Source: a bacterium
GTDB taxonomy: Bacteria > JAJRZV01
NCBI GenBank assembly: GCA_024275095.1
Contig: JAJRZV010000050.1
Coordinates: forward strand, 1-64,000
DNA: 64,000 nt
Reading direction: 5' to 3'
Position numbers and translations under genes: made by a program. Numbering within the stretch: position 1 is the stretch's first letter; the number at the start of each line of letters is the position of its first letter. The notes under the pieces are model-generated. The model did not search any database. It was not told where the DNA came from and saw only the letters and a program-made list of their open reading frames with translations. Shown piece after piece: positions 45,490 to 54,533 of this stretch.

Positions 45490-46846
45490 GGGACCTTCTG
45501 GCGACATCGCCAGAAGGCTTGCCCTTGATGCGGTGAATGTTATTCTTGCGGGCCGTGGTGATTCGGATCGTACCGTTGACCGCTTTATACGTCGTTATCG
45601 TCTTAAAGGGCACACACGCTCGTTTTTCACCAATCTGGTATACGGCACGGTGAGGATGAAGGGTGCACTGGATTACGTTCTCGAGCTTTATTCCAGGCGC
45701 AAAATGGAAAAAACTGAAGATGTGTTTGCCAACATTTTGCGCCTGGGAGCTTTCCAGATTCTGTATACTGATGGAGTACCACCCTATGCCGCTGTTGATG
45801 AGTCAGTGGAACTTGCGCGGACAGTAAGCAGAGAGTGGGCCGCTGGAGCCGTCAACGCGATTCTGCGGAGGGTAGCAGCGGAGAAGGCGCTTATCCGCTG
45901 GCCATCTCCTGATAAGGGTCTCGTAGAACACATAGCGTTTGTGCATTCCTACCCCCGGTGGATGGTGGAAAGATTGATTCAGCAGTACGGGCCGGATGAA
46001 GCACACGCACTCGCCAGGGCAATGAATGAAATACCTGTACTGACCATCAGGGTCAATACTCTGCGCAAGGCCCCGGAGTACGTGTATAAAATCCTCAGAA
46101 GGAAGTATGGAAATGTCCAGAAGGGGCGATACCTTAAAGAGGCCATCAGGCTTGAAGGAGTCAGCGTGACAGATCTTGTATACTACCTGAAGAAAGGTTC
46201 TTTCCACGTTCAGGATGAAGGCTCCATGCTGGTGAGCCTTCTTGTGAAGCCTCGAAGTGGCTTGCACATTCTCGATATGTGTGCGGCTCCTGGAGGAAAA
46301 ACGTCATATATCGCCGCACTCACGGATAACAGAGCGAGAATATGGGCAGCAGATAGAAACTGGAAGCGCTTGCAGGCCATGAAGAAACACATGAAAGAGC
46401 TGGGGGTGCGGGTGGGAAAGTACGTTTATGCAGACATGACGGGTATACCCCATGAATTAAAAGGAAAAAAATTTCACCGCATTCTCATTGATGCACCATG
46501 CAGTGGTACAGGAACCATCAGGCGCAACCCGGAAATCAAATGGAGAGCCTCTGTTGAAGAACTCGAGAAGCTCGCGGGAATTCAACTGAGACTTTTGAAA
46601 AACGCTTTGAAAATGCTGCGTGATGACGGATTTATTGTGTACGTCACATGCAGTATATTGAGTGACGAGAATGAGAAGGTGATTGAACAGTTAATGGAAG
46701 ATGAAAAAGTGGAACTGGTAACGCCTGATTTTGGGTCCTCGGAGCTGAACAAACAGTTGCTGGGAGAGGAATCTTACTATGTGAGACTTCTTCCCCATCG
46801 TCATGGTACCGACGGTTTTTTTGCTGCTGTATTGAGGAGGAGATGA
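45440..46846 (+). CDS. rsmB: 16S rRNA (cytosine-967-C5)-methyltransferase RsmB
   Basis: 468 aa from ATG 45440. No start codon lies between the fmt stop and conserved RsmB sequence, so the 50-nt overlap is real. N-terminal NusB-like domain (residues about 20-150), then the Rossmann methyltransferase: SAM motif DMCAAPGGKTSYIA, DAPCSGTGTIRRNPEIKW with one catalytic Cys and VTCSILSDENE with the other. fmt-rsmB pairing is common. Confidence 0.95.
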   Translation: MNSYVDTESGKEIRWVEGPSGDIARRLALDAVNVILAGRGDSDRTVDRFIRRYRLKGHTRSFFTNLVYGTVRMKGALDYVLELYSRRKMEKTEDVFANILRLGAFQILYTDGVPPYAAVDESVELARTVSREWAAGAVNAILRRVAAEKALIRWPSPDKGLVEHIAFVHSYPRWMVERLIQQYGPDEAHALARAMNEIPVLTIRVNTLRKAPEYVYKILRRKYGNVQKGRYLKEAIRLEGVSVTDLVYYLKKGSFHVQDEGSMLVSLLVKPRSGLHILDMCAAPGGKTSYIAALTDNRARIWAADRNWKRLQAMKKHMKELGVRVGKYVYADMTGIPHELKGKKFHRILIDAPCSGTGTIRRNPEIKWRASVEELEKLAGIQLRLLKNALKMLRDDGFIVYVTCSILSDENEKVIEQLMEDEKVELVTPDFGSSELNKQLLGEESYYVRLLPHRHGTDGFFAAVLRRR

Positions 46847-47496
46847 TGGTATTTGTGGCACCCAGCATTCTTTCAGCTGACTTTTCGTGTCTCAAGGAAG
46901 ACATACGGCGTGTGGAAGAGGGAGGTGCTGATTTCATCCACGTGGATGTGATGGATGGACGTTTCGTGCCGAACATCACCGTTGGCGTTCCGGTGGTGAA
47001 GTCTTTGAAGAGCATCACTTCTCTTCCGCTGGATGTACACCTTATGATTGAAGAACCCGACAAGTACATAAACGCTTTTGCTGAGGCAGGTGCTCACGTG
47101 ATTACTGTTCACCAGGAAGCGTGTACGCACCTGCACAGGACAGTCACGAATATCAAAGAGCTTGGTGTAAAAGCCGGGGTTGCCCTCAATCCTGCCACGC
47201 CTGTGGAGCTCCTGGATGACATACTTGAAGAGGTGGACCTCGTTCTCATTATGCTGGTGAACCCGGGCTTTGGTGGGCAGAGCATGATCACCAGTGCCCT
47301 GAAGAAAGTGATGCGTCTTAAAAGGATAAAGAAAGAAAAACGCCTTCCTTTTCTTATCGAAGTTGACGGCGGAGTGAAAGTGGAAAATGCACACCAGGTG
47401 GTAGAAGCTGGAGCGGAGATTATCGTGTCAGGTTCAGGAATATTTAATACAAAGAATCCTGCTGATGCTGTGCGTACTTTGAAAAGCCTTGGGTGA
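46843..47496 (+). CDS. rpe: Ribulose-phosphate 3-epimerase
   Basis: 217 aa. TIM barrel: APSILSADFSCLKEDI, DVMDGRFVPNITVGVPVVKSL with metal ligands, LDVHLMIEEPDKYI, INPATPVE-like LNPATPVELL, MLVNPGFGGQSMI and EVDGGVKVENAHQVVEAGAEIIVSGS. Interconverts ribulose-5-P and xylulose-5-P. Commonly follows rsmB. Overlaps both neighbours. Confidence 0.97.
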   Translation: MMVFVAPSILSADFSCLKEDIRRVEEGGADFIHVDVMDGRFVPNITVGVPVVKSLKSITSLPLDVHLMIEEPDKYINAFAEAGAHVITVHQEACTHLHRTVTNIKELGVKAGVALNPATPVELLDDILEEVDLVLIMLVNPGFGGQSMITSALKKVMRLKRIKKEKRLPFLIEVDGGVKVENAHQVVEAGAEIIVSGSGIFNTKNPADAVRTLKSLG

Positions 47497-48190
47497 AGCC
47501 AGCGTACCCAGTGGTGCCCTTTTTGTTGTGGCCACTCCTATAGGTAACCTTACGGATATATCTCAAAGAGCTCTTGATGTTTTGAAGAAGGTGGATTTTA
47601 TCGTATGCGAAGACACGCGGGTGACCAGACGGCTGCTCACTTATTTTGGAATAAAAAACAAACCACTGTATTGTTTTCATCAGCATTCTTCTGTCCACAA
47701 GCTCTCAAAAATTGTGGAACGACTCGAAAGAGGTGAAAGGGGAGCGCTTGTTACTGATGCAGGAACTCCCGGAATTTCTGATCCCGGCAGGCCGCTTGTA
47801 CGCGAGTGTATTCGAAGGAACATCGCCGTTCACCCTGTGCCTGGCCCTTCGGCAGTGATGGCTGCGCTTATGGCATCGGGAGCAGAGTGCGGTAGAGGAT
47901 TCGTGTTTGCAGGATACCTTCCCTCCACACGGCGCAAAAAACGCAAAACTCTGGAAGCACTGGCCCGGGAGAAAAGGCCTGTTGTGGTTTTTGAGTCCCC
48001 ACATCGTCTGTTAGAGACCCTGGATATGCTTGTGGACATTATGCCGGATAGAGAGATTTGCGTGTGTCGTGAGATGACAAAAATGTACGAAGAATTTATA
48101 AGAGGATGTCCCGAAAACGTGAAGACGCGTCTTCAGGGAACGGTACGTGGGGAATGCACCTTGGTGTTCATGGAAAAAAGGGGGGCATAG
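47489..48190 (+). CDS. rsmI: 16S rRNA (cytidine-1402-2'-O)-methyltransferase RsmI
   Basis: 233 aa from TTG 47489, inside the end of rpe. SAM-dependent tetrapyrrole-methylase-like fold: VVATPIGNLTDISQRALDVL, CEDTRVTRRLL, VTDAGTPGISDPGRPLVREC, VPGPSAVMAALMASG and FESPHRLLETL. Modifies C1402 in the decoding centre. It lacks the extra C-terminal domain of longer homologues. Confidence 0.95.
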   Translation: MGEASVPSGALFVVATPIGNLTDISQRALDVLKKVDFIVCEDTRVTRRLLTYFGIKNKPLYCFHQHSSVHKLSKIVERLERGERGALVTDAGTPGISDPGRPLVRECIRRNIAVHPVPGPSAVMAALMASGAECGRGFVFAGYLPSTRRKKRKTLEALAREKRPVVVFESPHRLLETLDMLVDIMPDREICVCREMTKMYEEFIRGCPENVKTRLQGTVRGECTLVFMEKRGA

Positions 48191-48260
48191 AAAAAAATTC
48201 CCCATGGCGTGCGCTTGTGTCTCATGGTATATTTAATGCAACATTTTTCAGGAGGCTGGA

Positions 48261-49109
48261 ATGGGTATCCTTTCCTTTATTTGGTGGGTTATTGTTCTCA
48301 TTATCAAGATAGATATACTGATGGTGGTGCTCACATGTCTGGTGGGTGTTTATGAGCTCAGGAACGACTCTGAACTTTCGGAAAAGGTGGGATGGCTGGA
48401 TGTGGCATTTGGTCTTCTCAGCGAGATTTTCGCGTCACTTTTCAATCTTTTTGTGTTCCCCTTAGGTTATTTCCGCATTGAAAAATGGTTCAGGGCGTAT
48501 GTCGACGAAGGCGTGGTTGACGCGCCCGTGCTTCTTCTGCACCCGTATTTTGGAAATCCGACCAATGTGTGGTTCCTCCTGTTTCGATTCCGCAAGTCCG
48601 GGTTCAACAATGTTTTTACCATTTCTTTACGGCCCCGCCTGGCCGGTCTTGACCAGTTTCTCCAGCAGGTTGATGATAAGGTTACGCAGATTCTTGAAAG
48701 GACAGGTGCTTCTAAAATAGCCCTTGTTGGACACAGCATGGGAGGCCTGCTGGCACGGATGTACGCGCTGGAAAACCCTGACAGGGTTTTTGCAGTTGTA
48801 ACTGTTGGTGCTCCCCATCGCGGCTCTAAACTTGCCGTTTTTGGGCTCGGGAGATGTGCCAGGGACATGGAACCGGGAAGTTCAATTATTCAGGAAATCG
48901 AAGGTAAGTATCCGGATGTTCCGTTTCTCTCCGTGTATTCACCAGTGGATAACCTTGCATTACCGCAGCGCACAGCGATTGTGCCCGAGGATGGACTCCG
49001 GGTGAATTATGAGGCACCGTGCGTGGGACATCTTGCCATGATGTTTACACCCTCTGTGGCTGATGCCATAGTGGGATTCGTGAGAAGTAAAGCGCAGCCC
49101 GGTGAGTGA
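48261..49109 (+). CDS. Membrane-anchored alpha/beta hydrolase (lipase-like)
   Basis: 282 aa behind AGGAGG. N-terminal hydrophobic segments at about residues 3-30 and 46-68, then an alpha/beta-hydrolase domain from residue 85: LLLHPYFGNPTNVW oxyanion loop, nucleophile GHSMGGLLARMYA, Asp in SPVDNLALP and His in VGHLAMM. The sequence is in the style of PGAP1/LipA-type lipases acting at membranes. Next to an ArsA-like ATPase that starts 8 nt inside it. Substrate unknown, probably a lipid or ester. Confidence 0.8.
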   Translation: MGILSFIWWVIVLIIKIDILMVVLTCLVGVYELRNDSELSEKVGWLDVAFGLLSEIFASLFNLFVFPLGYFRIEKWFRAYVDEGVVDAPVLLLHPYFGNPTNVWFLLFRFRKSGFNNVFTISLRPRLAGLDQFLQQVDDKVTQILERTGASKIALVGHSMGGLLARMYALENPDRVFAVVTVGAPHRGSKLAVFGLGRCARDMEPGSSIIQEIEGKYPDVPFLSVYSPVDNLALPQRTAIVPEDGLRVNYEAPCVGHLAMMFTPSVADAIVGFVRSKAQPGE

Positions 49110-49986
49110 TTTTCCAAGCCTGATTTTTATCACTGGTAAGGGCGGCGTAGGCAAGACCACCGTTGCCCTGTCCGTGTGTCTCGCCCTCGCCCGGAAGGGC
49201 AGGAAAGTCATGTACATTGAATGGGGACGCAACAATGCGTCTTCAGCTTTCTGGAACAGGCGTGTTCGACCTTACGAGCGTGTACGGGTACAGGAAAATA
49301 TAGAAGCATTTCGCATTACTCCTGATAAGGCAATGGAAGAGTATGTAAAAATTCGGTTGCGCAGCCCGTTACTTTATTATCCCTTTCTCCGCAGCAAAGT
49401 CTGGAAAGGTTTTTCACAGACAATGCCGGCGCTTAAAGAGTCCGTAATTCTCGGTAAACTCTGGTTTATGATTTACGGTGAGGGACAATTCAGTGATGTG
49501 GAGGTATTTGTGTTTGACGGTCCATCTACCGGAGTGGCTACCGGTATGATAGATGTGCCTTATCGCATGAAAGAGGCTTTTGTAGTGGGACCAATGCGCG
49601 CGGAGGCTCAGAAGCTTATTGACCTGCTGGAGGCTCCCGGCACGGTTTTCTGGGTGGTTACGTATGGTGAAGAACTGGCAGTGGAAGAATGCCTGGAATT
49701 TGTTGAATATATTCGACCAAAGCAGTACAGAATCATATTCAACAGATATTACACCATGGATGTTAACACACATGAACTGGGAAAGCTTGAGGGGTCTCTT
49801 CGAGAACGCGCCAGGGGGGTCATTGATTATTATTCATTTCGCAAAAAACTTATTGATCATCATCTGAAGCGGCTTCAGGATTTCAATCCCCTCATAGTGC
49901 CGAATGTGTTTCATGCATTTGACATGAAAGAAATTGTTCAATGGACGTCACAGACGTTTGAGGAGGAGAGAGTATGGACAGGTTAA
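49102..49986 (+). CDS. ArsA/Get3-like P-loop ATPase
   Basis: 294 aa from GTG 49102. Deviant Walker A GKGGVGKTTVALSV at residues 12-25, with the signature Lys; then MYIEWGRNNAS in place of the usual switch-I Asp, and VFVFDGPSTG as Walker B region. Related to ArsA/Get3/MinD ATPases, but the arsenite and tail-anchor motifs are not recognisable. Half-size (single domain), so likely a dimer. The partner may be the upstream membrane hydrolase. Specific role unknown. Confidence 0.75.
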   Translation: MSDFPSLIFITGKGGVGKTTVALSVCLALARKGRKVMYIEWGRNNASSAFWNRRVRPYERVRVQENIEAFRITPDKAMEEYVKIRLRSPLLYYPFLRSKVWKGFSQTMPALKESVILGKLWFMIYGEGQFSDVEVFVFDGPSTGVATGMIDVPYRMKEAFVVGPMRAEAQKLIDLLEAPGTVFWVVTYGEELAVEECLEFVEYIRPKQYRIIFNRYYTMDVNTHELGKLEGSLRERARGVIDYYSFRKKLIDHHLKRLQDFNPLIVPNVFHAFDMKEIVQWTSQTFEEERVWTG

Positions 49987-50807
49987 GAATAGGCACTGCT
50001 GGAGTACCTCACTCAGCAAAGAAACGGGATTCGATCTCGGGAATAAAGCGCATTCACGAACTGGGCTTGGACGCCATGGAACTCGAGTTTGTTCGTGGAG
50101 TGAAAATGAAGGCCTCTGTCGCGGAAGAAGTACGCCGGATCGCGGATGAATACGACGTAAGGCTGACCGTTCACGCTCCTTATTATGTAAACCTGGCATC
50201 AGAGGAAAAGAACAAACGTGAAGCGAGCATCAAGCGCGTGGTGGACTCTGCCGAGGTTGGACAGCTCTGTGGAGCTGTATCTGTAACATTTCACGCTGGT
50301 TACTACGGGAAAAATCCGCAGGCGGCAGGTGAGCTTATAAGGGAGGGGATCCTGCAAGTTCTTGAGCAACTATCAGGATGTTACATCACCATCAGCCCGG
50401 AGACCACAGGGAAACCTTCTCAATACGGGACACTTGAAGAATTATTGAATATAAGTCGTGAACTGCGCGTTGGTCTGTGTGTTGATTTTTCCCATCTTTA
50501 TGCACGGAGCCTGGGAGCCATTAACGGGAAGGATGCTTTTCGCAAGGTCATAAAACAGGTAAAAAAGGTTCTTGGCCCACGAGTAGTTAAAAATATGCAT
50601 ATCCACGTTTCCGGAATGGAGTTTTCAAGCAAGGGAGAGGTCAGACACCTCAATTTTCGCGAGTCAAGTTTTGATTACGTGGGACTTGTTGACGCACTGG
50701 TAGAAGAGAAGGTGACAGGGATTGTTATCATTGAAAGTCCAAATCTGGAAGAAGACGCCCTGCTTTTTAAAGACCTTTATACAAAATTTTCAGGTGGCCG
50801 TGTCTGA
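49974..50807 (+). CDS. Endonuclease IV-like TIM-barrel protein (AP endonuclease family 2)
   Basis: 277 aa. A full set of candidate metal ligands of endonuclease IV is visible: His in VHAPYYVNLAS, His in TFHAGYYGK, Glu in SPETTGK, Asp and His in VDFSHLYARS, His in HIHVSGME and Glu in IIESPN. The archaeal-like short Nfo form fits best. It acts on abasic sites in DNA, though sugar isomerases share the fold. Overlaps the ATPase by 13 nt. Confidence 0.8.
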   Translation: MDRLRIGTAGVPHSAKKRDSISGIKRIHELGLDAMELEFVRGVKMKASVAEEVRRIADEYDVRLTVHAPYYVNLASEEKNKREASIKRVVDSAEVGQLCGAVSVTFHAGYYGKNPQAAGELIREGILQVLEQLSGCYITISPETTGKPSQYGTLEELLNISRELRVGLCVDFSHLYARSLGAINGKDAFRKVIKQVKKVLGPRVVKNMHIHVSGMEFSSKGEVRHLNFRESSFDYVGLVDALVEEKVTGIVIIESPNLEEDALLFKDLYTKFSGGRV

Positions 50808-52146
50808 AAAGCCTTCACACAGCCTGAAAGAAGGGAATGTTTTTTTTACCGTATCAGCGGTTATTTTTCTTCTGCTGATTGTCCTTGATATTTCGCGGAT
50901 TCCCGATATGCGGGCCAACGCCCATCGCGCCCTTGCCGATGTTGCGGTTTTAAGTATTTGCTTCGTGTATTTGTACGTCCGCCGTCCGCTTCCCGGATGG
51001 GCTGTGTTGTTGGTGGTACTGGTGGTCAAATTCATTTCATATACCGGGAGGCACCAGGTTTTGTCCGGACCACCTGTCCCTTATATGATGACTATGGAAG
51101 CGGCAACTCTCGTGCTTTTCTTCATTCTCAATAGAATTGACGATTTGATCATATTCGGTCTGCACCCTATACCTGTTCTTTTATCCGGCAGTACAGGCAA
51201 TATTTATGTTGTTTCACTCATGCTTCTTCGCTGCGGCTGGGCACTTTCTGCGAAACGCCAGCGTATAGCCGGCGTGCTTTCACATTTTTTTTACGGTGCA
51301 GGTGCCATAATGTCGCTGCCTGCATTTTTGATTACGCCGCTTGTTGTAAAGGGAAAAAGAAGAATTTTGTTAACACTGGGTATTACTGTTGTCGGAAGCG
51401 GCTTGATATTTTTTTCAGGCCATACCCCTCCGTGGGTGCTTCATTTAACCGGGTATTTTAAAGGAGAAACATGCGCATCCCTTGCGGGTGAAATATTTGG
51501 GTCGATGGGCTTCCGTTACTATCCTGCTATCGGGGCTCTTGCAGTGCTTGCAGCGCTTGTGGGTAACTCGTCACGCTCACGCGAACAGGATGTGCTGCCT
51601 CTTTACCTGATGTTTGCTCCGTTTATGGGCGGTGGACTTGAGGGTGTTAGCTTGTACGGTTTTTTTAGCCAGGAAAAAAGCCTTGTTTATTTCAGTTTCT
51701 CTTTCCTCTTGCTGCTGGGAGCAGGTGAGTGGCCGCAGGGGCTGTGTCACCCTCCGGTTCCGTATCTCATCATGATGTTTTTGCCACTGCTGGTTGTATA
51801 TGTAATATCGCGGTTTCCCGGGTGTTTCCCGGGTCCGCGCGGGAAACAGTACGACGTGACATTTCAACTGGAAGGAATGTGCATTGAAAAAGCAGCGAAA
51901 AAGTACCTGAAAAGAATGATGGAGGAGGGCCTGGAAGGGAAAAGTATACCTGAGAGCGAGTATGAAGTGCTCCGGGAATTTGTGGAAACAGCAGATTTCA
52001 GAACTCTCAGAAGCAGTTACCCGGTGCTTGATGGGAGCAAATCGGTGAAAGTGAAACTTTTTCAGAAGAAGCAACGTTTATATATAAAGGTGGAGGAGAC
52101 AGACGGTGGGGTTCAGGAGATTCCTGTTTTGAAAAAAAAGACTTGA
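50794..52146 (+). CDS. Polytopic membrane protein of unknown function
   Basis: 450 aa from GTG 50794 (GTG 50800 possible; the frame to 50722 lies within the upstream gene). About ten hydrophobic helices between residues 12 and 350, then a 100-residue soluble C-terminal domain (KQYDVTFQLEGMCIEKAAKKYLKRMMEEGLEGK onward, Lys/Glu-rich). The alternation of helices and short loops recalls GT-C glycosyltransferases or polysaccharide-assembly proteins, but no diagnostic acidic motif is evident. I do not recognise the family. A sigma-70-like promoter overlaps its stop. Confidence 0.75.
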   Translation: MAVSEKPSHSLKEGNVFFTVSAVIFLLLIVLDISRIPDMRANAHRALADVAVLSICFVYLYVRRPLPGWAVLLVVLVVKFISYTGRHQVLSGPPVPYMMTMEAATLVLFFILNRIDDLIIFGLHPIPVLLSGSTGNIYVVSLMLLRCGWALSAKRQRIAGVLSHFFYGAGAIMSLPAFLITPLVVKGKRRILLTLGITVVGSGLIFFSGHTPPWVLHLTGYFKGETCASLAGEIFGSMGFRYYPAIGALAVLAALVGNSSRSREQDVLPLYLMFAPFMGGGLEGVSLYGFFSQEKSLVYFSFSFLLLLGAGEWPQGLCHPPVPYLIMMFLPLLVVYVISRFPGCFPGPRGKQYDVTFQLEGMCIEKAAKKYLKRMMEEGLEGKSIPESEYEVLREFVETADFRTLRSSYPVLDGSKSVKVKLFQKKQRLYIKVEETDGGVQEIPVLKKKT

Positions 52147-52171
52147 CAGGGAGGGTGTTGATAAATATTAG
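52143..52171 (+). promoter_or_regulatory. Promoter for the lipoprotein/barrel gene pair
   Basis: A perfect TTGACA (52143-52148) begins within the stop region of the upstream gene. Spacing of 17 nt leads to TATTAG (52166-52171); TAGAAT at 52169-52174 is a better box with 20-nt spacing. The lipoprotein starts 45-50 nt downstream, behind TTAGGGGGTG. Confidence 0.45.
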
Positions 52172-52218
52172 AATGTGTATATGTGTTTTGTGTGAAAACA
52201 TACCTTAGGGGGTGAAGC

Positions 52219-53322
52219 ATGAGAAAAGTAAGTATTTTCATGGCGGTTGCCATGGTGCTGGTAATGGGTTGCGAAAAACTGGCAAAGGTAAAACAGGAAA
52301 ATGCCACACCCGTGGCAACTGTTCAGGGCATTGTAACAGATGAATTCCAGTCTCCCATTGCAAATGCCAATGTGAAAATTTTGATAGAGGGAGTGTGGAG
52401 AGAGGGGTATGTGACCGACGAGCAGGGTGTGTTTGTTATTCCTGATATTCCAGCCGGATCTGTCTACACTGTGGAAATTGATGCTTCGGGTTATTTCACT
52501 GTACAGTTCTCCGTGAACGTGCCCCTTCCTTCCAATTTCTTCCCCACAGGCAATCAGGTCTTGGACCTGGGTAACATCATTCTTTTCCATGACAATGGAG
52601 GGTTGAAAGGGTGTTTTACCATCCAGTTGCCCAATGCGACCAATCCGTGGCCTGCAACAAATGCAACCGTTGTACTTACGGTTAATCAGCTTGGTTCTAA
52701 CAGCGTGGTCATCACCGGCATTCAGGCAGATGCAAACGGGTGTTTTGACATTGCTCCTACATCCGGAAGGTTACCGGCATCCAGTTTTGGGAATGTAACG
52801 GTCAATATTCTTGCAGTGAAGCAACAGGAGTACGTTGTTGGAACAACCGGTAGTGTAACAGTGCCGTATTCCTGGACGCTCAACAACCTCCCTCTGACTC
52901 CCGATCTGACAACCTACCTGGGATACAATACCATGACGCAAAACTGTGCTTACGCAGGAAATCCGATTATTGTTAACCTCACCCAGAATTTTGACCGCTG
53001 CAACCCCATTGATGGATCGTGCCTCAAGAATTCCTCCGCGAACAATTCCGGAACCGGAATTACCGATAACAAGGTGATAAGGCTGAACGTAAAGTTTGAC
53101 CAGGTGATGGATATGAGCACTTCTCCTAACTTCAGTTGCGATGGATGCGCAGGAGTTGTCACGTGGGGCTGGTACTGGTCGAACGATTTTGAAGGATACT
53201 TTCTCATTGAATTCGTCGCAGGCTCTGATGACTCGGGCCAGGCATATAAGATTACAGCCAATGGCAGCGCTGCTAACTACTGTGGCAACCTCTTGCAGAC
53301 ATACAACGGCGTTTTTAAATGA
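52219..53322 (+). CDS. Lipoprotein with carboxypeptidase-regulatory-like and Ig-like domains
   Basis: 367 aa. Signal with lipobox LVMGC (Cys18). Residues 33-110 are a carboxypeptidase-regulatory-like beta-sandwich (VQGIVTDEFQSPIANANVKI, GYVTDEQGVFVIPDIPAGSVYTVEIDASGYFT). A middle beta-rich region with paired Cys (CFTIQ, CFDIA) and a C-terminal part resembling an Ig-like repeat (IRLNVKFDQVMDMSTSPNF) with a CDGC motif and Trp-rich WGWYW. Cell-envelope protein, likely surface exposed. Function unknown. Followed 18 nt later by a barrel protein. Confidence 0.75.
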   Translation: MRKVSIFMAVAMVLVMGCEKLAKVKQENATPVATVQGIVTDEFQSPIANANVKILIEGVWREGYVTDEQGVFVIPDIPAGSVYTVEIDASGYFTVQFSVNVPLPSNFFPTGNQVLDLGNIILFHDNGGLKGCFTIQLPNATNPWPATNATVVLTVNQLGSNSVVITGIQADANGCFDIAPTSGRLPASSFGNVTVNILAVKQQEYVVGTTGSVTVPYSWTLNNLPLTPDLTTYLGYNTMTQNCAYAGNPIIVNLTQNFDRCNPIDGSCLKNSSANNSGTGITDNKVIRLNVKFDQVMDMSTSPNFSCDGCAGVVTWGWYWSNDFEGYFLIEFVAGSDDSGQAYKITANGSAANYCGNLLQTYNGVFK

Positions 53323-53340
53323 GACGGACCCAGTGCTGTC

Positions 53341-54465
53341 GTGAAAGCGCCTAAGCTGATTCCTGTAGTGATTGTTTTTGCGCTGGTGGGAGGATTGCCT
53401 CCCACCAGTTTTTCTGCATGGGCAAAAACGAAGAAGCCCAGATCTAAGGTCAGATATGTTGTGGTGGATGGAGAGAGGTGGAGTGTTGCTGTTAAAAACA
53501 GGGTTTTTAAGGTAAGGGTTGAGGGGCCTGCCCGTGTAGAGGTGCGTGTGAGAGCCCTTGCATCCCGTAGGAAGATGAAGAACAGGCCGTTTAACGTGAA
53601 GCTTGCGACACCTGAAAAGCGGATGAATTTAAACGTACCCGTTTTGGAAGTACCCGCGGGTATTCGTTATGCAGGTTTGAAGCGTTCTGTTCCAACACGC
53701 GCTATTTCCCTTATAAAGGACGTTGATATACCCGCCGGAATGCATGTTATCTCGCTGGTCCCGGAACGGACATGTCTTGTACAGGTAAAGGTCAGAAAGG
53801 TACCTGCTCGCAAGAGAGAAGCACCGTCAGTGACTGCAGAAAAGAAAGGTTCTTTTCTCAACGTCAAAGCAGGCGCAGGCCCGTTATATTTTTCCCAAAC
53901 AGGCTTCACATCTCCGGGCTTTAACCTGTGGGGCCAGGTGTATCTCCGTTCATTTTCTCCCCGGTTACAACTGGGAGGAACCATTGAGTACATGTTTTAT
54001 CAGGCCGCGTACTTTTACCAGGACCCCGCCACAGTATCTTTTTATCCTCGCACTGCAGTGGTCAACGAGAGTCGAATAACGTTTTCTGCCACGGGTGATG
54101 TGTCACTTGTACGGTCTTCCACGTTTAAATTTTCACTTGGTGGAGGATATACAGGAGATTATTTCCTGAACAATTTTTCGAGAATTAATTTTCAAGGCAT
54201 TGTTGCCCGGGGGAGGGTATTTCTGAATGTGAGTCCCACATGGATATTTAACACGGGCGCATCTGTGGCATTTCGTCTTGGAGGTACATCCTACACGCCT
54301 GCATTTGAAGGTTTACCGCGCCTGCGTGTACGTGTTCCTCTTGTACTGAGCATTCCTCTTCGTTGGAACAATGTGAACATGCGGGTGGGTTATCGTTTTG
54401 AGTATCTGGATTTTGAATACAGTAGTCGGTTCTACAATGTGTTGATGCTGGCCCTGGCCATTTAG
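53341..54465 (+). CDS. Predicted outer-membrane beta-barrel protein with N-terminal beta domain
   Basis: 374 aa from GTG 53341. Signal peptide of about 28 residues (ends SFSAWA). Residues 30-165 are very basic and beta-rich (KVRYVVVDGERWSVAVKNRVFKVRVEG). From about 175 the sequence alternates in amphipathic strands (LNVKAGAGPLYFSQ, LRSFSPRLQLGGTIEYMFY, RITFSATGDVSLV, FKFSLGGGYTGDYF, GYRFEYLDFEY) to a terminal hydrophobic residue, as in small outer-membrane barrels. Co-expressed with the lipoprotein; the pair could form a surface complex. Confidence 0.7.
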   Translation: MKAPKLIPVVIVFALVGGLPPTSFSAWAKTKKPRSKVRYVVVDGERWSVAVKNRVFKVRVEGPARVEVRVRALASRRKMKNRPFNVKLATPEKRMNLNVPVLEVPAGIRYAGLKRSVPTRAISLIKDVDIPAGMHVISLVPERTCLVQVKVRKVPARKREAPSVTAEKKGSFLNVKAGAGPLYFSQTGFTSPGFNLWGQVYLRSFSPRLQLGGTIEYMFYQAAYFYQDPATVSFYPRTAVVNESRITFSATGDVSLVRSSTFKFSLGGGYTGDYFLNNFSRINFQGIVARGRVFLNVSPTWIFNTGASVAFRLGGTSYTPAFEGLPRLRVRVPLVLSIPLRWNNVNMRVGYRFEYLDFEYSSRFYNVLMLALAI

Positions 54466-54511
54466 ATAGAAACGTAAAGAACGGCTCGCACGGATTATTT
54501 TATTTGTTTTT

Positions 54512-54523
54512 TCGAAGCTTCGA
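54512..54523. repeat. 12-bp perfect palindrome between convergent genes
   Basis: TCGAAGCTTCGA lies in the 68-nt gap between the barrel gene (+) and the GMC oxidoreductase gene (-), flanked by T and A runs. T-runs precede it on the plus strand, so it is not a standard intrinsic terminator in either direction. Confidence 0.4.
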
Positions 54524-54533
54524 TAGTGAGAGG

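Noticed and set aside
54512-54523. Bidirectional terminator at the TCGAAGCTTCGA palindrome
   Set aside because: The T/A runs are on the wrong side for a U-tract after the hairpin in either direction.
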